Below are positions 23,227 through 34,213 of a stretch of DNA of 64,000 nt, one piece after another. Under the pieces are notes generated by a model. That model did not search any database. It saw only the letters and a program-made list of their open reading frames with translations, and was not told where the DNA came from. Numbering within the stretch: the first letter of the stretch is position 1; each line of letters begins with the position of its first letter. Source of the stretch: Lojkania enalia. Taxonomy: Eukaryota > Ascomycota > Dothideomycetes > Pleosporales. Where the stretch lies: positions 186,001-250,000 of the forward strand of contig ML986621.1 of assembly GCA_010094045.1 (NCBI GenBank). Direction: 5' to 3'. The translations under genes were made by a program, and so were the position numbers.

Positions 23227-23681
23227 CTACGATTCCTTCTCAGCCTGCACCTTCGTCGACCCAGTGCAGGACTTGCCAGAGCCGGAATCACAAGTCAATG
23301 TAATAGGACCAGAACCAGACACCTTGGTTGGCTTGTTCGCAATCTGGACCGTCTGGGTCAAGGAAATATCTAGTTCTCCGTCAGTGACCAAAACTCGATT
23401 TCATCCCTGCCTTCCACTTCCAGCCAACATCGCTACTTTTTTCTTAGTTTGGGAAACTTACCGTCGCTACTCAGCTCATAAGAAAAGCTGGCATCATCAC
23501 AGTCGCTGTTTGTGCAGTGCACCGTGGCGTTGATATCGGCTTGGTGGTTCAGGTAGGACGCAGTTAACTCTTTGTAGCCATCCGCGACGGATGCTGAGAT
23601 GGACCAGTGGCCGTATTCGATGCTAGATGCGCCAGTAAGAGCGGCGAGGGCGAGAGCGAGGGATGGGACGGTAAGCTGCAT
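23227..23681 (-). CDS. Small secreted cysteine-containing protein
   Basis: 122 residues from exons 23681-23462 and 23375-23227, joined across an 86-nt intron (GTAAGT...GACGGAG) in phase 1. Residues 1-20 (MQLTVPSLALALAALTGASS) form a clear signal peptide. The mature part has four cysteines, in HCTNSDCDD and LTCDSGSGKSCTG, consistent with two disulfides, and has no membrane segment or GPI-type tail. Size and composition fit the loose class of fungal small secreted proteins, which includes effectors and cell-wall proteins. No specific family is recognised. TATA-like and pyrimidine-rich sequence lies upstream of 23681. Confidence 0.75.
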
Positions 23682-24805
23682 TGTGAATGGGGTGGAAGGT
23701 TATTCAAAGGATGGATAGAATAATGAACAAAGAATTTGAGTAGAAAGAAGAAAAGATCGAACGAGTGTGATTGCGTCAAAAGGTACTGAGATATAAAGAG
23801 AGGAGATAACGTGAATTATATACCAACTCCACAATTGTTGCCAAAGCTCTATCCCTTTAAACTATTAATATACAGCTCTCCACAAAACCGCCCAAGTAGC
23901 GACCAAGCATCCATCACAGGTGAAATACGAAGTTTGTCGGTCGGAAGTGTCGTTACCCCTGATACTAGTCGCGGAAGCTAGACCGGAGAAGCGATGAAAG
24001 TGGGTTTTGGGACGTTACGTGATAAAACTAATCATCCCTTGGCAAGAGCTTGCGTGGACATCGTGTCAGTGCTGAGCTGACTTATTCCTCTAAAAGGATA
24101 TGTTTGACTAATTTATTGCTATATCCTGAATTTATTGTGCATGTATTCGCGAAATCTGACCTGTCTTAGCATATGCGTGTCTTTATGCTAAAAAGGAGAT
24201 GCTGAGCATCAAATTTTGCTTGACCTTGTTATTCACAACGTAAGCCTTCTACAACAAAGGGAGGAAATAGTGATGGCCCACCGAATCTGTTATACCACCT
24301 TAATATACACACTGACCAACCCCCAGCTTACATGATCCTGTGTCGTTGTGGCTGAGGTCGGCTTAGGCCTAGCTTAGCGTTAACATAGGTCTCCATAGGT
24401 CTACTCACCCTTACTTCCCTACTAAGGCGTTGTGTTGTTACTAAACTCCAGATTCCAAAATGGAGACCACTTGGTGGAGATCTAACGGATCACTATAGTG
24501 TAATGATGTTGGTATCTAGGATCCTTGGATGTATCACCCGTTATCCTCACCTATCCCTATCGCAGTTAGCTTCTTAGATCAGAATCCTCTATATGGAGAT
24601 CCCCTGCTGTAGCTTTCTTCTATCAACACCGCTCTTCATCACCTTATAAGTGCCCAATAAATGATATAGAGAAAGTAAGTCACACTTTGAAGTGGATAGA
24701 GGTCAATATTCCCTAGTGCATTTAACACAGAAGAATCCAATGAAACTCAATGAGCAATGTTAACCTTCCGGTCTTCTAGCTGACTAATTTCCTATATGGA
24801 ATTTG
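23682..24805. other. Intergenic
   Basis: No gene supported. 24290-24500 contains short inverted and repeated motifs (CTTAGGCCTAGCTTAGCG; ATAGGTCTCCATAGGTCTAC) that could be remnants of an old element, but no coding trace was found. Confidence 0.45.
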
Positions 24806-27800
24806 TCACAGTACCCCGCTAATATCCAAGCCCTCAATTGTAGTTAAGGTAGAATAGCCAATCTGTGTGAGCATATTGAACTTATTCACAGCAATCCAGT
24901 CGAGCATCTGCAGACCGTACATAAGCCATTTATCAGAAAAGTGAAAAAGATGCATCTTACAATTTTTCCCTTCTTAGAGTCGTTTGGGGAACCTCCAGGC
25001 GTGTTTTCTTGATATATGTGAATCTTTGCGTTGGTGAGATGCTTAATAACAAAGCCTCGCAGCTTCATTGTGAATGCCTTGTTTATGTCCAGTTGAGCTA
25101 ATGATATTCTTGCAGCCATAAGAACTTCGGCGGCGTCCTCCTAATTTTTTTTTGGTCTGTTAGCAAGTATTGTGGGCCGTCTTTAAGCCCAATCTTGAAC
25201 TTACCTGTGTAAGACAGTAAATGAGAAAGGTTATTGAGAGATGTGGCATAGTAGCTTCTAAGACTGCTAAGCGCACCTGAAGTTCATAGTAGTTTGGAGT
25301 GAGATTAAGAAGGTCGTAGTGAAGATCTAGCTTCTCATCTCCTGGGGAAAATACGGCACAACGATCGAACTCGCTACTAGACCTACCCCTGAATCAACAC
25401 GAAGCGTTCTATAAGGAAAACTGAAGTGAAATTACGCACCATTCATGTATACTCCACGGGTCCGATAATGATTGAGGGGACGAGGCAACAGCCGGTGAAA
25501 TTTTTATCATTGACGCATCCTCATACTCATCATACATACGGAACTCCGGGGTGTCCCATGGCACATTATCTAGCCCCAGAGCATCCTTGTCTGCTCCATG
25601 TTTCTTTAGAAGCTTAATGATCTCCCGTGAATCATCTGTACTTCCTAGAAGCTTCTTTACGAAATACTCATTGTAGCAGGAGCTTGTTGTACGCGTTGAC
25701 GGTCCGATTGACATATACGCGTTATGCAACGGCGTATCGTTCACAATATTCCGAGCGTTGACATCCGCACCGCGAGCTATGAGTATCTTGACTGCTTGAA
25801 TATTTCTTGATCCAGCTGCCGTGTGAAGAGGAGTTTGCTGAGACGGTGTTCGTTGATTGATAAGATCCGGGTGACGCTGCAAAACAATGTCGAGAAGAAT
25901 GCCTGAGGCGTCTTCTTGAGAGAGTAAGTGGCAGAACCCGAGCCCTTTTGTTCGCCAGTGAGGTGATGCACCAGCATCCAAAAGGAGTCTTATTACATCC
26001 GCCGCTCTTTGCTTATCGAGCGTCCTGCTTTGGTATATACATAAAGAAAGAGGAGTGAAGATGAAATCGCCAATTTCCATTGATTTGGGGTCAACCCTCG
26101 CTCCAAGAGCAAGAAGAGCCTTGACACATGCCGGATTTGCTTTCCATGCAGCGTTGTGCAGGGGTGTGTAGCGGTGAGTAGTCCCTCCAGTATCGTTTAT
26201 GTTGACAGCATCTGGACCAGTAGCAAATAGCGGGATGAATTCTGGTCTGTCGAACCATGCAGCATAGTGAAGCCCATTCCACTGAGCGCCAATGCATGCA
26301 CGTTGAAGCTTAGGATTATCGTAAATGAGCCGCTTCACTCTCAGAAGATCTCCCTCTCGAATGTGGCGGAGGATGTCTGGTTCTGTTGTCTTCTTACTTT
26401 CAATTTCCCGGACATATACTTGCCCAAATCCTCCTACATCTTCGGGGTTGCCCTCAATTGATGTGTCGGCATTCGGAGGTGAAGGCTGGCTAAGGCGTAA
26501 AATAAGAAGCCCTTTAATGAATTCTTCGTCAATTTGTGCATCATGTAATTCGTCATCATCTTTTATATTTAAAGCCAGATGAGTCAGAAGAGTCTGAGAA
26601 TCTGTTGATGCCTCTTTGAATGTATGTATCTGATTGACTAGGCGCTTTCTGAATGACAAAGGCAGTTTACTATAGATCGTGTCGCTAACTATTGGCGCTA
26701 GGGATTTAATGCCAGGATGAGCTTCTGTTCCGTAGCTGTGATACGGGACGGCTGTAGCCATGCAAATTGCCGGTTGAAATTCTTCTTGAATGTCGAATAA
26801 TTTCGGTATACTTGATAAATCCTTCAGCCTTTTTGAAGGTGCCAGGGCTAACGTGTTATCAACACAGACCATGAGGGCTTGGAAGAAGGCCTCATATTCA
26901 GCACCATATCCGTCTTCATGGTGGGCTACATAATGCGCGATTCGATTTTTCACATGTGCTATTGCCTCATCTCTCATCTTAATTGTATAACTATCGGCTT
27001 CTTTCAAGAACGGTTTCTCACCCTTCAGTCCAATAGTTATGGCAAGCAATCCGAACGAATAGATGTCTGCTGATGGAGTCTGACGCAATCCTTCCCACCC
27101 ACTTGGTCTTTCGAGAATCTCTGGTGCAGCCCAGTATGGTGATTGTCCCCGAATGCCCTCACGGCTACTCTCCAAACCGGATGATCCGAAATCTGCGATC
27201 TTAGCTACAATTCTTGTTGTTCCATTGCAATCTTCCCTAAAGAGGAGAATGTTTGTATCCTTAACATCTCCGTGCGTGATACCATATTGATGAATCGCTG
27301 TGAGCCCACAGGAGATATCAGAGATCAAAGACCGTCTGAGATCAAGCGTGAGATCAGTGGTGCTATAGAAAAGCTTGTCTAGAGTTGAGTACTCTAGTAA
27401 AGCAGGTTCAACAATTAGGCATGGCGAGAAGATCTCGTCCTCGTACAAGATACCATGGGGAGTTGAACCTTTGACTACGGTAATTTTATCTTCGAAAGAT
27501 ACTGCGAGGAGCTTCACGATGTTCGGATGTTGAACATGTGCCATTATCTGTATCTCGAACTTAAGATCTTTGAGGATCTTCTTAAACATTTCCAGATTTT
27601 GGCGTTCATCTTGCAGTGTTGCCGTAGCTTTACTGTTGAACCCAGGCAATTTTGGGTATTTCAGGACCACATCTTTTTCTCCCCATCTCCCGCGATAGAC
27701 ACACAGTGATGTCCCTTCTTCAGCATCGCTTTGCTCATTCGTGGTCAAGTCTGCTTTCTTGACTACATCGACTTTGTACTCGGCTAGGAAACAAAGAAAT

Positions 27801-27979
27801 TCTAGCAGATTTGTGTCTAGATTGTGGTATCTCCACCCTTGTCTTGGACTAGGAGCAATTTCATGATCTGGTTGGCTCTCCTCTCCTTTCAGCGATTCTT
27901 GTGGCTGCTCAGACTGAGTCTGATTGTAGGTTGGGACCCTCTCTCCAGTATAAGACTCCTCGGAAGCGGTGTCGCCCAT
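24806..27979 (-). CDS. Protein kinase with C-terminal ankyrin repeats
   Basis: About 1001 residues from four exons: 27979-25440, 25388-25205, 25140-24961 and 24907-24806. The main frame (856 codons) continues through three short introns found by splice signals and frame fit. The kinase domain spans about 85-330: Lys107 in DVVLKYPK, HGDVKDTN (the HRD Arg is Gly; catalytic Asp238 and Asn243 kept), DFG 263-265, APE 285-287. The glycine loop is weak. It looks catalytically competent and tyrosine-kinase-like in style. About 575-800 holds five or six ankyrin repeats (NGLHYAAW, TPLHNAAWKANPACVKALLALGARV, TPLHTAAGSRNIQAVKILIARGADV). The tail of about 150 residues is unrecognised. Kinase plus ankyrin resembles the layout of animal RIPK4/ANKK1, but orthology is not claimed. 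Head to head with the HeLo-pseudokinase gene at 28373. Confidence 0.87.
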
Positions 27980-28372
27980 GGCGGTATAGAACCTCCTTTC
28001 GCTCCACGATAACCTGAGGAACTAAAAGGTGACGGTAACATGCAGTATCATTAAATCTTTGAAAATTGTCTTCTCATTACGTCGAGCCCTCGTCTGGTTT
28101 CTAAAGCGCCGATATCGAAAGATCGCAATGTGGTATGTGTTGGCCAAGGTGCGGGACATCATACGCTCAGCTGATGCACGCCAAATGCCTCGATACTGTG
28201 CTTGGCTAACGCAAGGGTGACGTGGCTGCTGCCTAAATTAATGTTTTGTTATTCCATGGCAAATGTAAGCTGAAACTAGGGGATGTTTTTCACAAGCTCT
28301 CACAATGATCCCTACTTATCTCCTGGAGTGTTAAATTTCTTTCCGATCCTTCTGTCCTAGTCCTCGAGATCT
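27980..28372. promoter_or_regulatory. Shared divergent promoter of kinase-ankyrin and HeLo-pseudokinase genes
   Basis: 393 bp separate the two ATGs. Two GGTGACG boxes occur, at about 28028 (GGTGACGGTAAC) and 28215 (GGTGACGTGGC), the second containing the CRE-like core TGACGT. The short space implies shared control elements; this is inference. Confidence 0.45.
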
Positions 28373-29987
28373 ATGGCAGAACTCGGCATTGTTGGGGTTA
28401 CCTTGGCAGTCCCTGGCCTCATAGCTCTGCTCACTAAAGTCGGAATAGTATTGAAAGATATCACCAAAAGATATAATGACGCTAAACCCCGACTGAATGA
28501 GCGCGGCATTATCCTGCAGGATTACCTCCATAAACTCCACCTCGAAATCGAGGAATTCACATTATTGTCACCAGACCTACCTCAGGATCTCTGTGCGCAT
28601 TTTGTTCAACTTTTCATTGTGTTGAAACAGAAGATCACCGGATTCGATGTGGAATTGGAGGAGTTATTGAAAGCCGATAAGCTTCTAGGTGTGAAGACTA
28701 TCCTTAGCTCAATCGATAAAATGATTGAGGAGGTCAATTTCTGGCAAAGAAAGATTGAGGACTTCCTTGAATTGCTGGCACGGATTCCGAAACCCTTTAA
28801 GGATCCGAGGGCTCCGAATCCAAGAACTGCGCTAGGGCGGGTCAAACTCGTGAACGAGGCAATTTCCATCGCGACTGAAGACACTGCGGAAGCATTAAAC
28901 CTATCAGAGAGTCAGATCCCAGGGAATCTTCGGCAACTGCCAAACAGCCCAGTATTCATTCCCGAAGCTAGTCAATCCGAGCTTGTGGAAGTGAAAGCTG
29001 TTGTTTCAGATAGGAACAAGAATATCGAAGCAATTACAAACGATGTGGCTGACCTTGCAAAAGTGCTCTCTGCGCAGGATATCGCAACACGCGGAATCCT
29101 TCGATGCACAGGATATAGAAGAGAAGAGAGGCAAGTTAGTGAAACTATGTCCTTTCGATTTCTTCTCGTTTTCAGCATTCCAGATAAGCTCGTAAATCCG
29201 AGGAGTCTACGCGAAGTGCTATTGGATAAGGATTTCAAAGGCCAGATCAAACATCCGCTCAACGAAAGGGTCAATTTAGCTAAGCAACTAGCAAGAGCTG
29301 TCCTACATGTCCACTCGAAGAACCATGTTCACAAAAACATACGGCCAGAGACTATCCTACTATTCGATGATGCACCACAATATCAAGGAGAATGTACAAA
29401 AGCCTTCCCAGTTTCTCTAGGTACGGCTTTCTTGACCGGCTTTGAGCGAGTCCGAAAGGATGAAGCCGACACCGTTCCAATAGATGGGCCGATGACCTGG
29501 GCAGAGAACATTTACCGACATCCCAGCCGGCAAGGTGCTAGTCATTCCGATGATAAGTTTACCATGTTGCATGACGTGTACTCCCTTGGAGTCTGCCTTC
29601 TCGAAATCGCGATGTGGAGGTCCTTTGTTGAATTCGAGACAAGGTCAAGCCAGCGGGTGAAAGTGAACAACACGAGCGCATGTAACCTCATGGAACGCAG
29701 CCAAGCTGGACTCCCGCCGCGGATGCTATCCCCGCACAAGATACACCAGAAATTCGTTCGCGATGCCAGGAACAGGATTCCGATCGCTCTGGGATCTCAG
29801 TTCAGTTCAGTTGTTGTAAGGTGCCTCACTTGCGTAGAGACTTTTGAAAGTGAGGCTGAGGAAGACCCTCTCATTCTCAGTATAAGGTTCGTACTAGTTT
29901 CGTAAACCTCTTCAAGTTTGATATTCACAATACTCTTGCAGGTACATCGAAACTGTGCTATGGGTTTTAGAAGAGATTGTTATCTAA
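28373..29987 (+). CDS. HeLo-like N-terminal domain fused to a pseudokinase
   Basis: 519 residues; exons 28373-29886 and 29942-29987, with a 55-nt intron in phase 2 (GTTCGT...TTGCAG). The second exon gives the YIETVLWVLEEIVI ending. Residues 1 to about 140 (MAELGIVGVTLAVPGLIALL...) are a helical bundle whose opening matches fungal prion-inhibition/HeLo domains, the membrane-acting domain of HET-S-type cell-death proteins. Residues about 240-510 keep a kinase outline (NLAKQLARAVLHVHSKNHVH, DVYSLGVCLLEIAMW), but the catalytic loop reads HKNIRPET instead of HRDxxxxN and the DFG site reads LTGF, so catalysis is not expected. This design (four-helix executioner plus pseudokinase) parallels MLKL. 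Membrane activity and death function are inferred. Divergent from the kinase-ankyrin gene. Confidence 0.87.
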
Positions 29988-31873
29988 GGAGACACACCTC
30001 GAATTGCAAATGCCGGATCAGAGGGGAAGTTACCTAGAGAGAGAAAATTAATGCGGAGTGGATACGACAGAAAAGGATAGGAATGGAGGGGAAATTAAAT
30101 ATGAATTTGCAAGATGATGTTGCCCTCTGAACCGTGCATATTTACTTTTCTGCGAATGATGGGAACTTGCATTTCCGATCAGCGTGGCCATTGATTCGTC
30201 CAATCCTCAAGCCTACTGTAGGCCCGCCTGTTAGGCCGTGCTCATAATATTCCAATCGGCTCATCCCAGGCTCCGACAAACCTTAATCAGATTAAGGACT
30301 AAATGAGAATTGGGTTCCACTGCGAACGAGCTGAACTTAGGCTCGTGCCATCCCGCATTCACTATTTTTGGTAGTCTTGGAAGAATGCTATCAATCTAAA
30401 TAGATCCAGCAGCAATCCAGATCAATCTAGGCCAATCCAATATTCGTTATTAGCTGGTTTAATTAGCCAACCGAAGACCGTCGAACTCGGGCAGTCGGAT
30501 ACCTGGCCATGCTGTTAGAGCCCGTTCATGGCGGCTACTTCTTGAAGCTAAGTAGGTTGTGGATGCCCCCCAAGAATATATTTATTAGAATAACAACACT
30601 ACAGGTAGCAGCACAAAGAGGCTGTCATGTAGTTTTCGAGTAACTGATTCAAGAGAATGGACTATGCATATGCGGGATAAGGTCTCTGGAGTGCAGGGTC
30701 TAGCTCTGGCGAGTACGCAGCCTTGATACGTCACTGTTTTAAGAGCACGTCCATCTTGAGAATAAAACCGTCTCAAGGCGGGTCTATCTTAGGAGCGTGA
30801 CTGTCTAGAGAACAACCTCATTTTGAGATGTCACAGTCTAAAGTCCATGGCTGTCTTATGAACGCGACTGCCTACAGAATGACCTGTAACATATCGGGGA
30901 GCAGCCTGTTTACTTGAGACTGGGGCCCAGAAACTGGACCCTGGCAAGCCTACGGCGTTTCCAAGACAGGATGAGGATCCCTGTCCCTGTGAATACAGTG
31001 CCCAGAACTGGGGTTCCAATTGCCCCTAAGTCTCAACTTATAAAGGAAAGTGCTTGCAAATTGGGGTGTTGTACTACTTGTTATAGTAGTTAAGGTCCGA
31101 GCCATTCTCGAACTCGTCTCCTCCGGGTCATTGACATCCATAACAGATATTGTACCTATCTTTACGATAATTACAGAGGAGCCTTTAATGAGGCAGGTTC
31201 GGTTATACTTACCATGGTTCATGGCGTAGCGGATGCGGTTCAGTGTCACGTGGATCATTTTCGCGGAGGACTGCACGATGTATAGACCGTGCTGTAGCCT
31301 AAATATGCATACGTCAGTGCACATCAAAAACTACACCATCAACATGTATTGAATGCAACTCTATCATTAGTTTCTTAGCTACTTTCGTATACCTACAGCT
31401 AATTACACACCAAATTTTAATTCTCTTATCATGTTGCTAGAATTTTGGTCAGAGAGTTTTAGGTTTCGAGTCTATTTAGAACTTTGGATGAGATGGTTGG
31501 CTACTATTCTTTATGCAGGCTACGCTTTTCAATAACTAATAGTGTTACTCAATCTCAAATATTTTCTTTTAGACATGTTGATTAAGGAGACTGCAGTTGG
31601 TGCTGTTGTCCATGCAAATGCATTTTAGTGTCAAGCTTGTGAATCAGTGACGGTACTCCCTCCTGATACTGCCTTGGATCCGGCAACAAAATATGTCCCT
31701 CTCTTTGCCTTTGGGCAATTAATGTTCTCTCATTCCCTCTTCTTCTTCCAAAATTATCTACAAACAAATCCTCGAGTTTCATCGCAAATCGTTCAATTCG
31801 ATCAGATTTCCCTCTCATCAAAGTCTTTCCACTACCACTTCTAAACCACCTCTATCCAAACCATACCTTCAAC
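29988..31873. other. Intergenic, with weak repeats
   Basis: No supported gene. 30730-30890 contains several loosely repeated blocks built on TGTCTTAGGAxCGxGACTGTCTAG-like sequence, too degenerate to define a unit. 31640-31870 contains pyrimidine-rich sequence that may be the fossil promoter of the following pseudogene. Confidence 0.45.
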
Positions 31874-33474
31874 ATGGATACTCTTCAGATTGAGTACCAA
31901 ACCTTCAAGTCTCAGCTTGCTGAAGCACAACGAAGCTTTAACACTCCTCTCCAAGCCAAAGATGATCAAATGGAGACTCACATCCCCATCGTCTGTGACT
32001 AAAATGATGTAGAATACGAAGATCTAAGGCCCCAACTCCGAAAACTCCGAGAGCCATTAATGGGAGCCTCTTATGACTCTCAAGAAATAGTTAAACTGCT
32101 CGAGAAGGAGAGCCTCCATCTAACGAACACTATCGAGTCCCTTAAAACGGACCACAGGCGATAGATTTAAGAACGCGAAGCTAAAATTCTCTTACTTGAA
32201 CGCGAGAATAGGGAGTGGTGTACAAACATGATCAGGTCCACCCATTTATTTATGCCTATAGTATAGAAGACGAGAACTCGCCTCTAAGAGCAGAAAATGC
32301 AACACGTGAAAGGATAGAGGACATAATGTTCAAGACCCTAAGGATAATAACCGAAGATATACGTAAGGGGAAAGAAGAGATACGCGCATATGCAAAGTGG
32401 CAGTCCTATTATCGTGATACAATCTCCCAGGTCAAGGTAGAGGATTGCCAAGTCCGGTCACAAAGGAACCAAGAAACCAAAATATTGAAAGAATGACTGC
32501 GCAACGCCAAACGAATTATCAGATTTTAGCAAATAATCAATGGCTACGGGCCAACGGACCTACTATTCACTCAATTCGGAAAGATGCTTACTGAGCGTGA
32601 GCTTCAAATAAATGCTTCTCACTAGCAAATCAACTTCCTCCAAGGAGAGCTCGATAACCAAAGCGATCAACTCGATCAAGCCGAAAAGAGTCAGATCAAC
32701 ACCGAATATAAGCTCGACCATATTTTCTTCACCGATCAGCGAGTTATTCTTTAAGTACCGGACTTCCAATGCCGTCTCAAGTCCTTGCAACGCTGACTTG
32801 AGGCCAAAGACGCAGAAGTCGAGCGACTAAAGAATGCTTCCCGCAACAAATCATCGCAATCAGGAGACGCGGAGGAAATTCAAGATCTGAACGAAATAAT
32901 TATAGAAACTAAAGCCAACGCCGTCAATCTGCAAGAAGAACTCAACAACGTTCGAAACACGAACGACTCCCTCAAATGGAGACTCTTAAGATTGGCCGGC
33001 GAAGAGGGCGACGATTATGACGGCGACAACGACGAAGAAGAAGAAGAAGGAGAAGGAGAAGAAGAGGAAAAGTAAGAATACTGGCGAATTAAACTAACGG
33101 AATCCTTCAACGCCACCACCGACGACGAACAGCTCGTCCGCATCGCTCGCCAGGTCAAGGTATGGGGGATTGAAGACTGCAGCACCTTTCATAGGGCCGG
33201 AAAACCTAGGAAACACTTCGCGGCCGAAGCATTTAATGCTCATTGAAATATCTACCCGGATTGTTAGGAGTACGCTGATCAGATGAGAGTTATTAGGTTA
33301 GCAATCCCGTTGGCAAGCATTATGACATTTAGCAATGCAAACCACATCTGGGAAATAGAGGAAGGAGACATGAAGTTGGCAGAAGCATCGGACTAGAGTG
33401 GGTGGGTGACGATATTGTCACGGTTATGGAAGGAGACGTCTGGTAGACGTGCAGGTGAGAGCGACTGCTTGTAA
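31874..33474 (+). pseudogene. Coiled-coil protein pseudogene with C-to-T-type stop codons
   Basis: A long coding stretch begins at ATG 31874 (MDTLQIEYQTFKSQLAEAQ) and continues, after one frameshift near 32215-32275, in a single frame to about 33474. It is interrupted by at least eleven stops. The stops examined (for example GAC-TAA, CGA-TAG, CAC-TAG-CAA, CGC-TGA, AAG-TAA) are each one C-to-T change from Gln or Arg. Outside the stops, codon use and composition are protein-like: heptad-rich Glu/Gln/Leu/Lys coiled coils, then an acidic run near 33005-33072, then a more globular end (LVRIARQVKVWGIEDC). The pattern fits RIP (CpA to TpA) or methyl-C deamination of a once intact gene. No family assigned. 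Confidence 0.75.
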
Positions 33475-34213
33475 AGCTATGGGAAGTTACGACTGCACAT
33501 TAGAAAGCAGGTTCTTTGATCTTGCATCAAAAACACAGACAGAGACAGACACAGAACAATAGACCCTCTTTTACCCTTATAGATATTTTCCCGGATAAGC
33601 TTGAAATATTTGAACGTGAATAGGAAGAAACGATAGAAGAAGACATAAAACTTGTCTAAGAAAATGAGGAACCCGAGCGAGGTTGTCTCCTAGAAGAATT
33701 TGTCTAAATATAGCGGGAAAATTATAGAGGAGGATCGGGCGGGCCTATGATCCGAGCGATGATATGATTGGTCTAGGCTAGGACGCCCATGGTGGGTTCC
33801 CAGGATGGACGAAGAGGAAGTTTCATGTGATAATTTAGGAAACTAAAAGCCTTTGTCTGGCTAGATCATTTGAGGATGAGGGTTGGAACTGGGGAGTATA
33901 GAGAAATGCGACATTATGTCAGGCGTCTGGCACGAGACGAACAGTCCTATCATGAAATAGGAATTATGTTTAGAATATTTGCAGACTGTGAGTCTGCAAT
34001 TCTTTCACGTATGCAGCTTTATCCTCAGCTTCGATGACTGCCGTCGTCAATGTTGCCCTACATTCCACCCTCCTATATTTTAGGCATTTTGGACTAGCTA
34101 TAAGAATATGGTGTATTAATTACGTAAAACTTATGACTTCATTTCGCATTTCCGTACGTTAGCCTCAAGGTTAGTATTGATATAAGTAAGTTAAATATTA
34201 AAGGCTCATATGA
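33475..34213. other. Second decayed stretch
   Basis: 33590-33840 on the plus strand reads as charged protein sequence (KLEIFERE, ETIEEDIKLV, ENEEPERGCLLEEFV) broken by TAG/TAA/TGA. It may be a further exon of the preceding pseudogene or a neighbour decayed the same way. 33840-34213 shows nothing clear. Confidence 0.4.

Noticed and set aside
31874..33474. Alternative genetic code or stop-codon readthrough gene
   Set aside because: Neighbouring genes use standard stops, a frameshift is also present, and C-to-T decay explains the stops examined.
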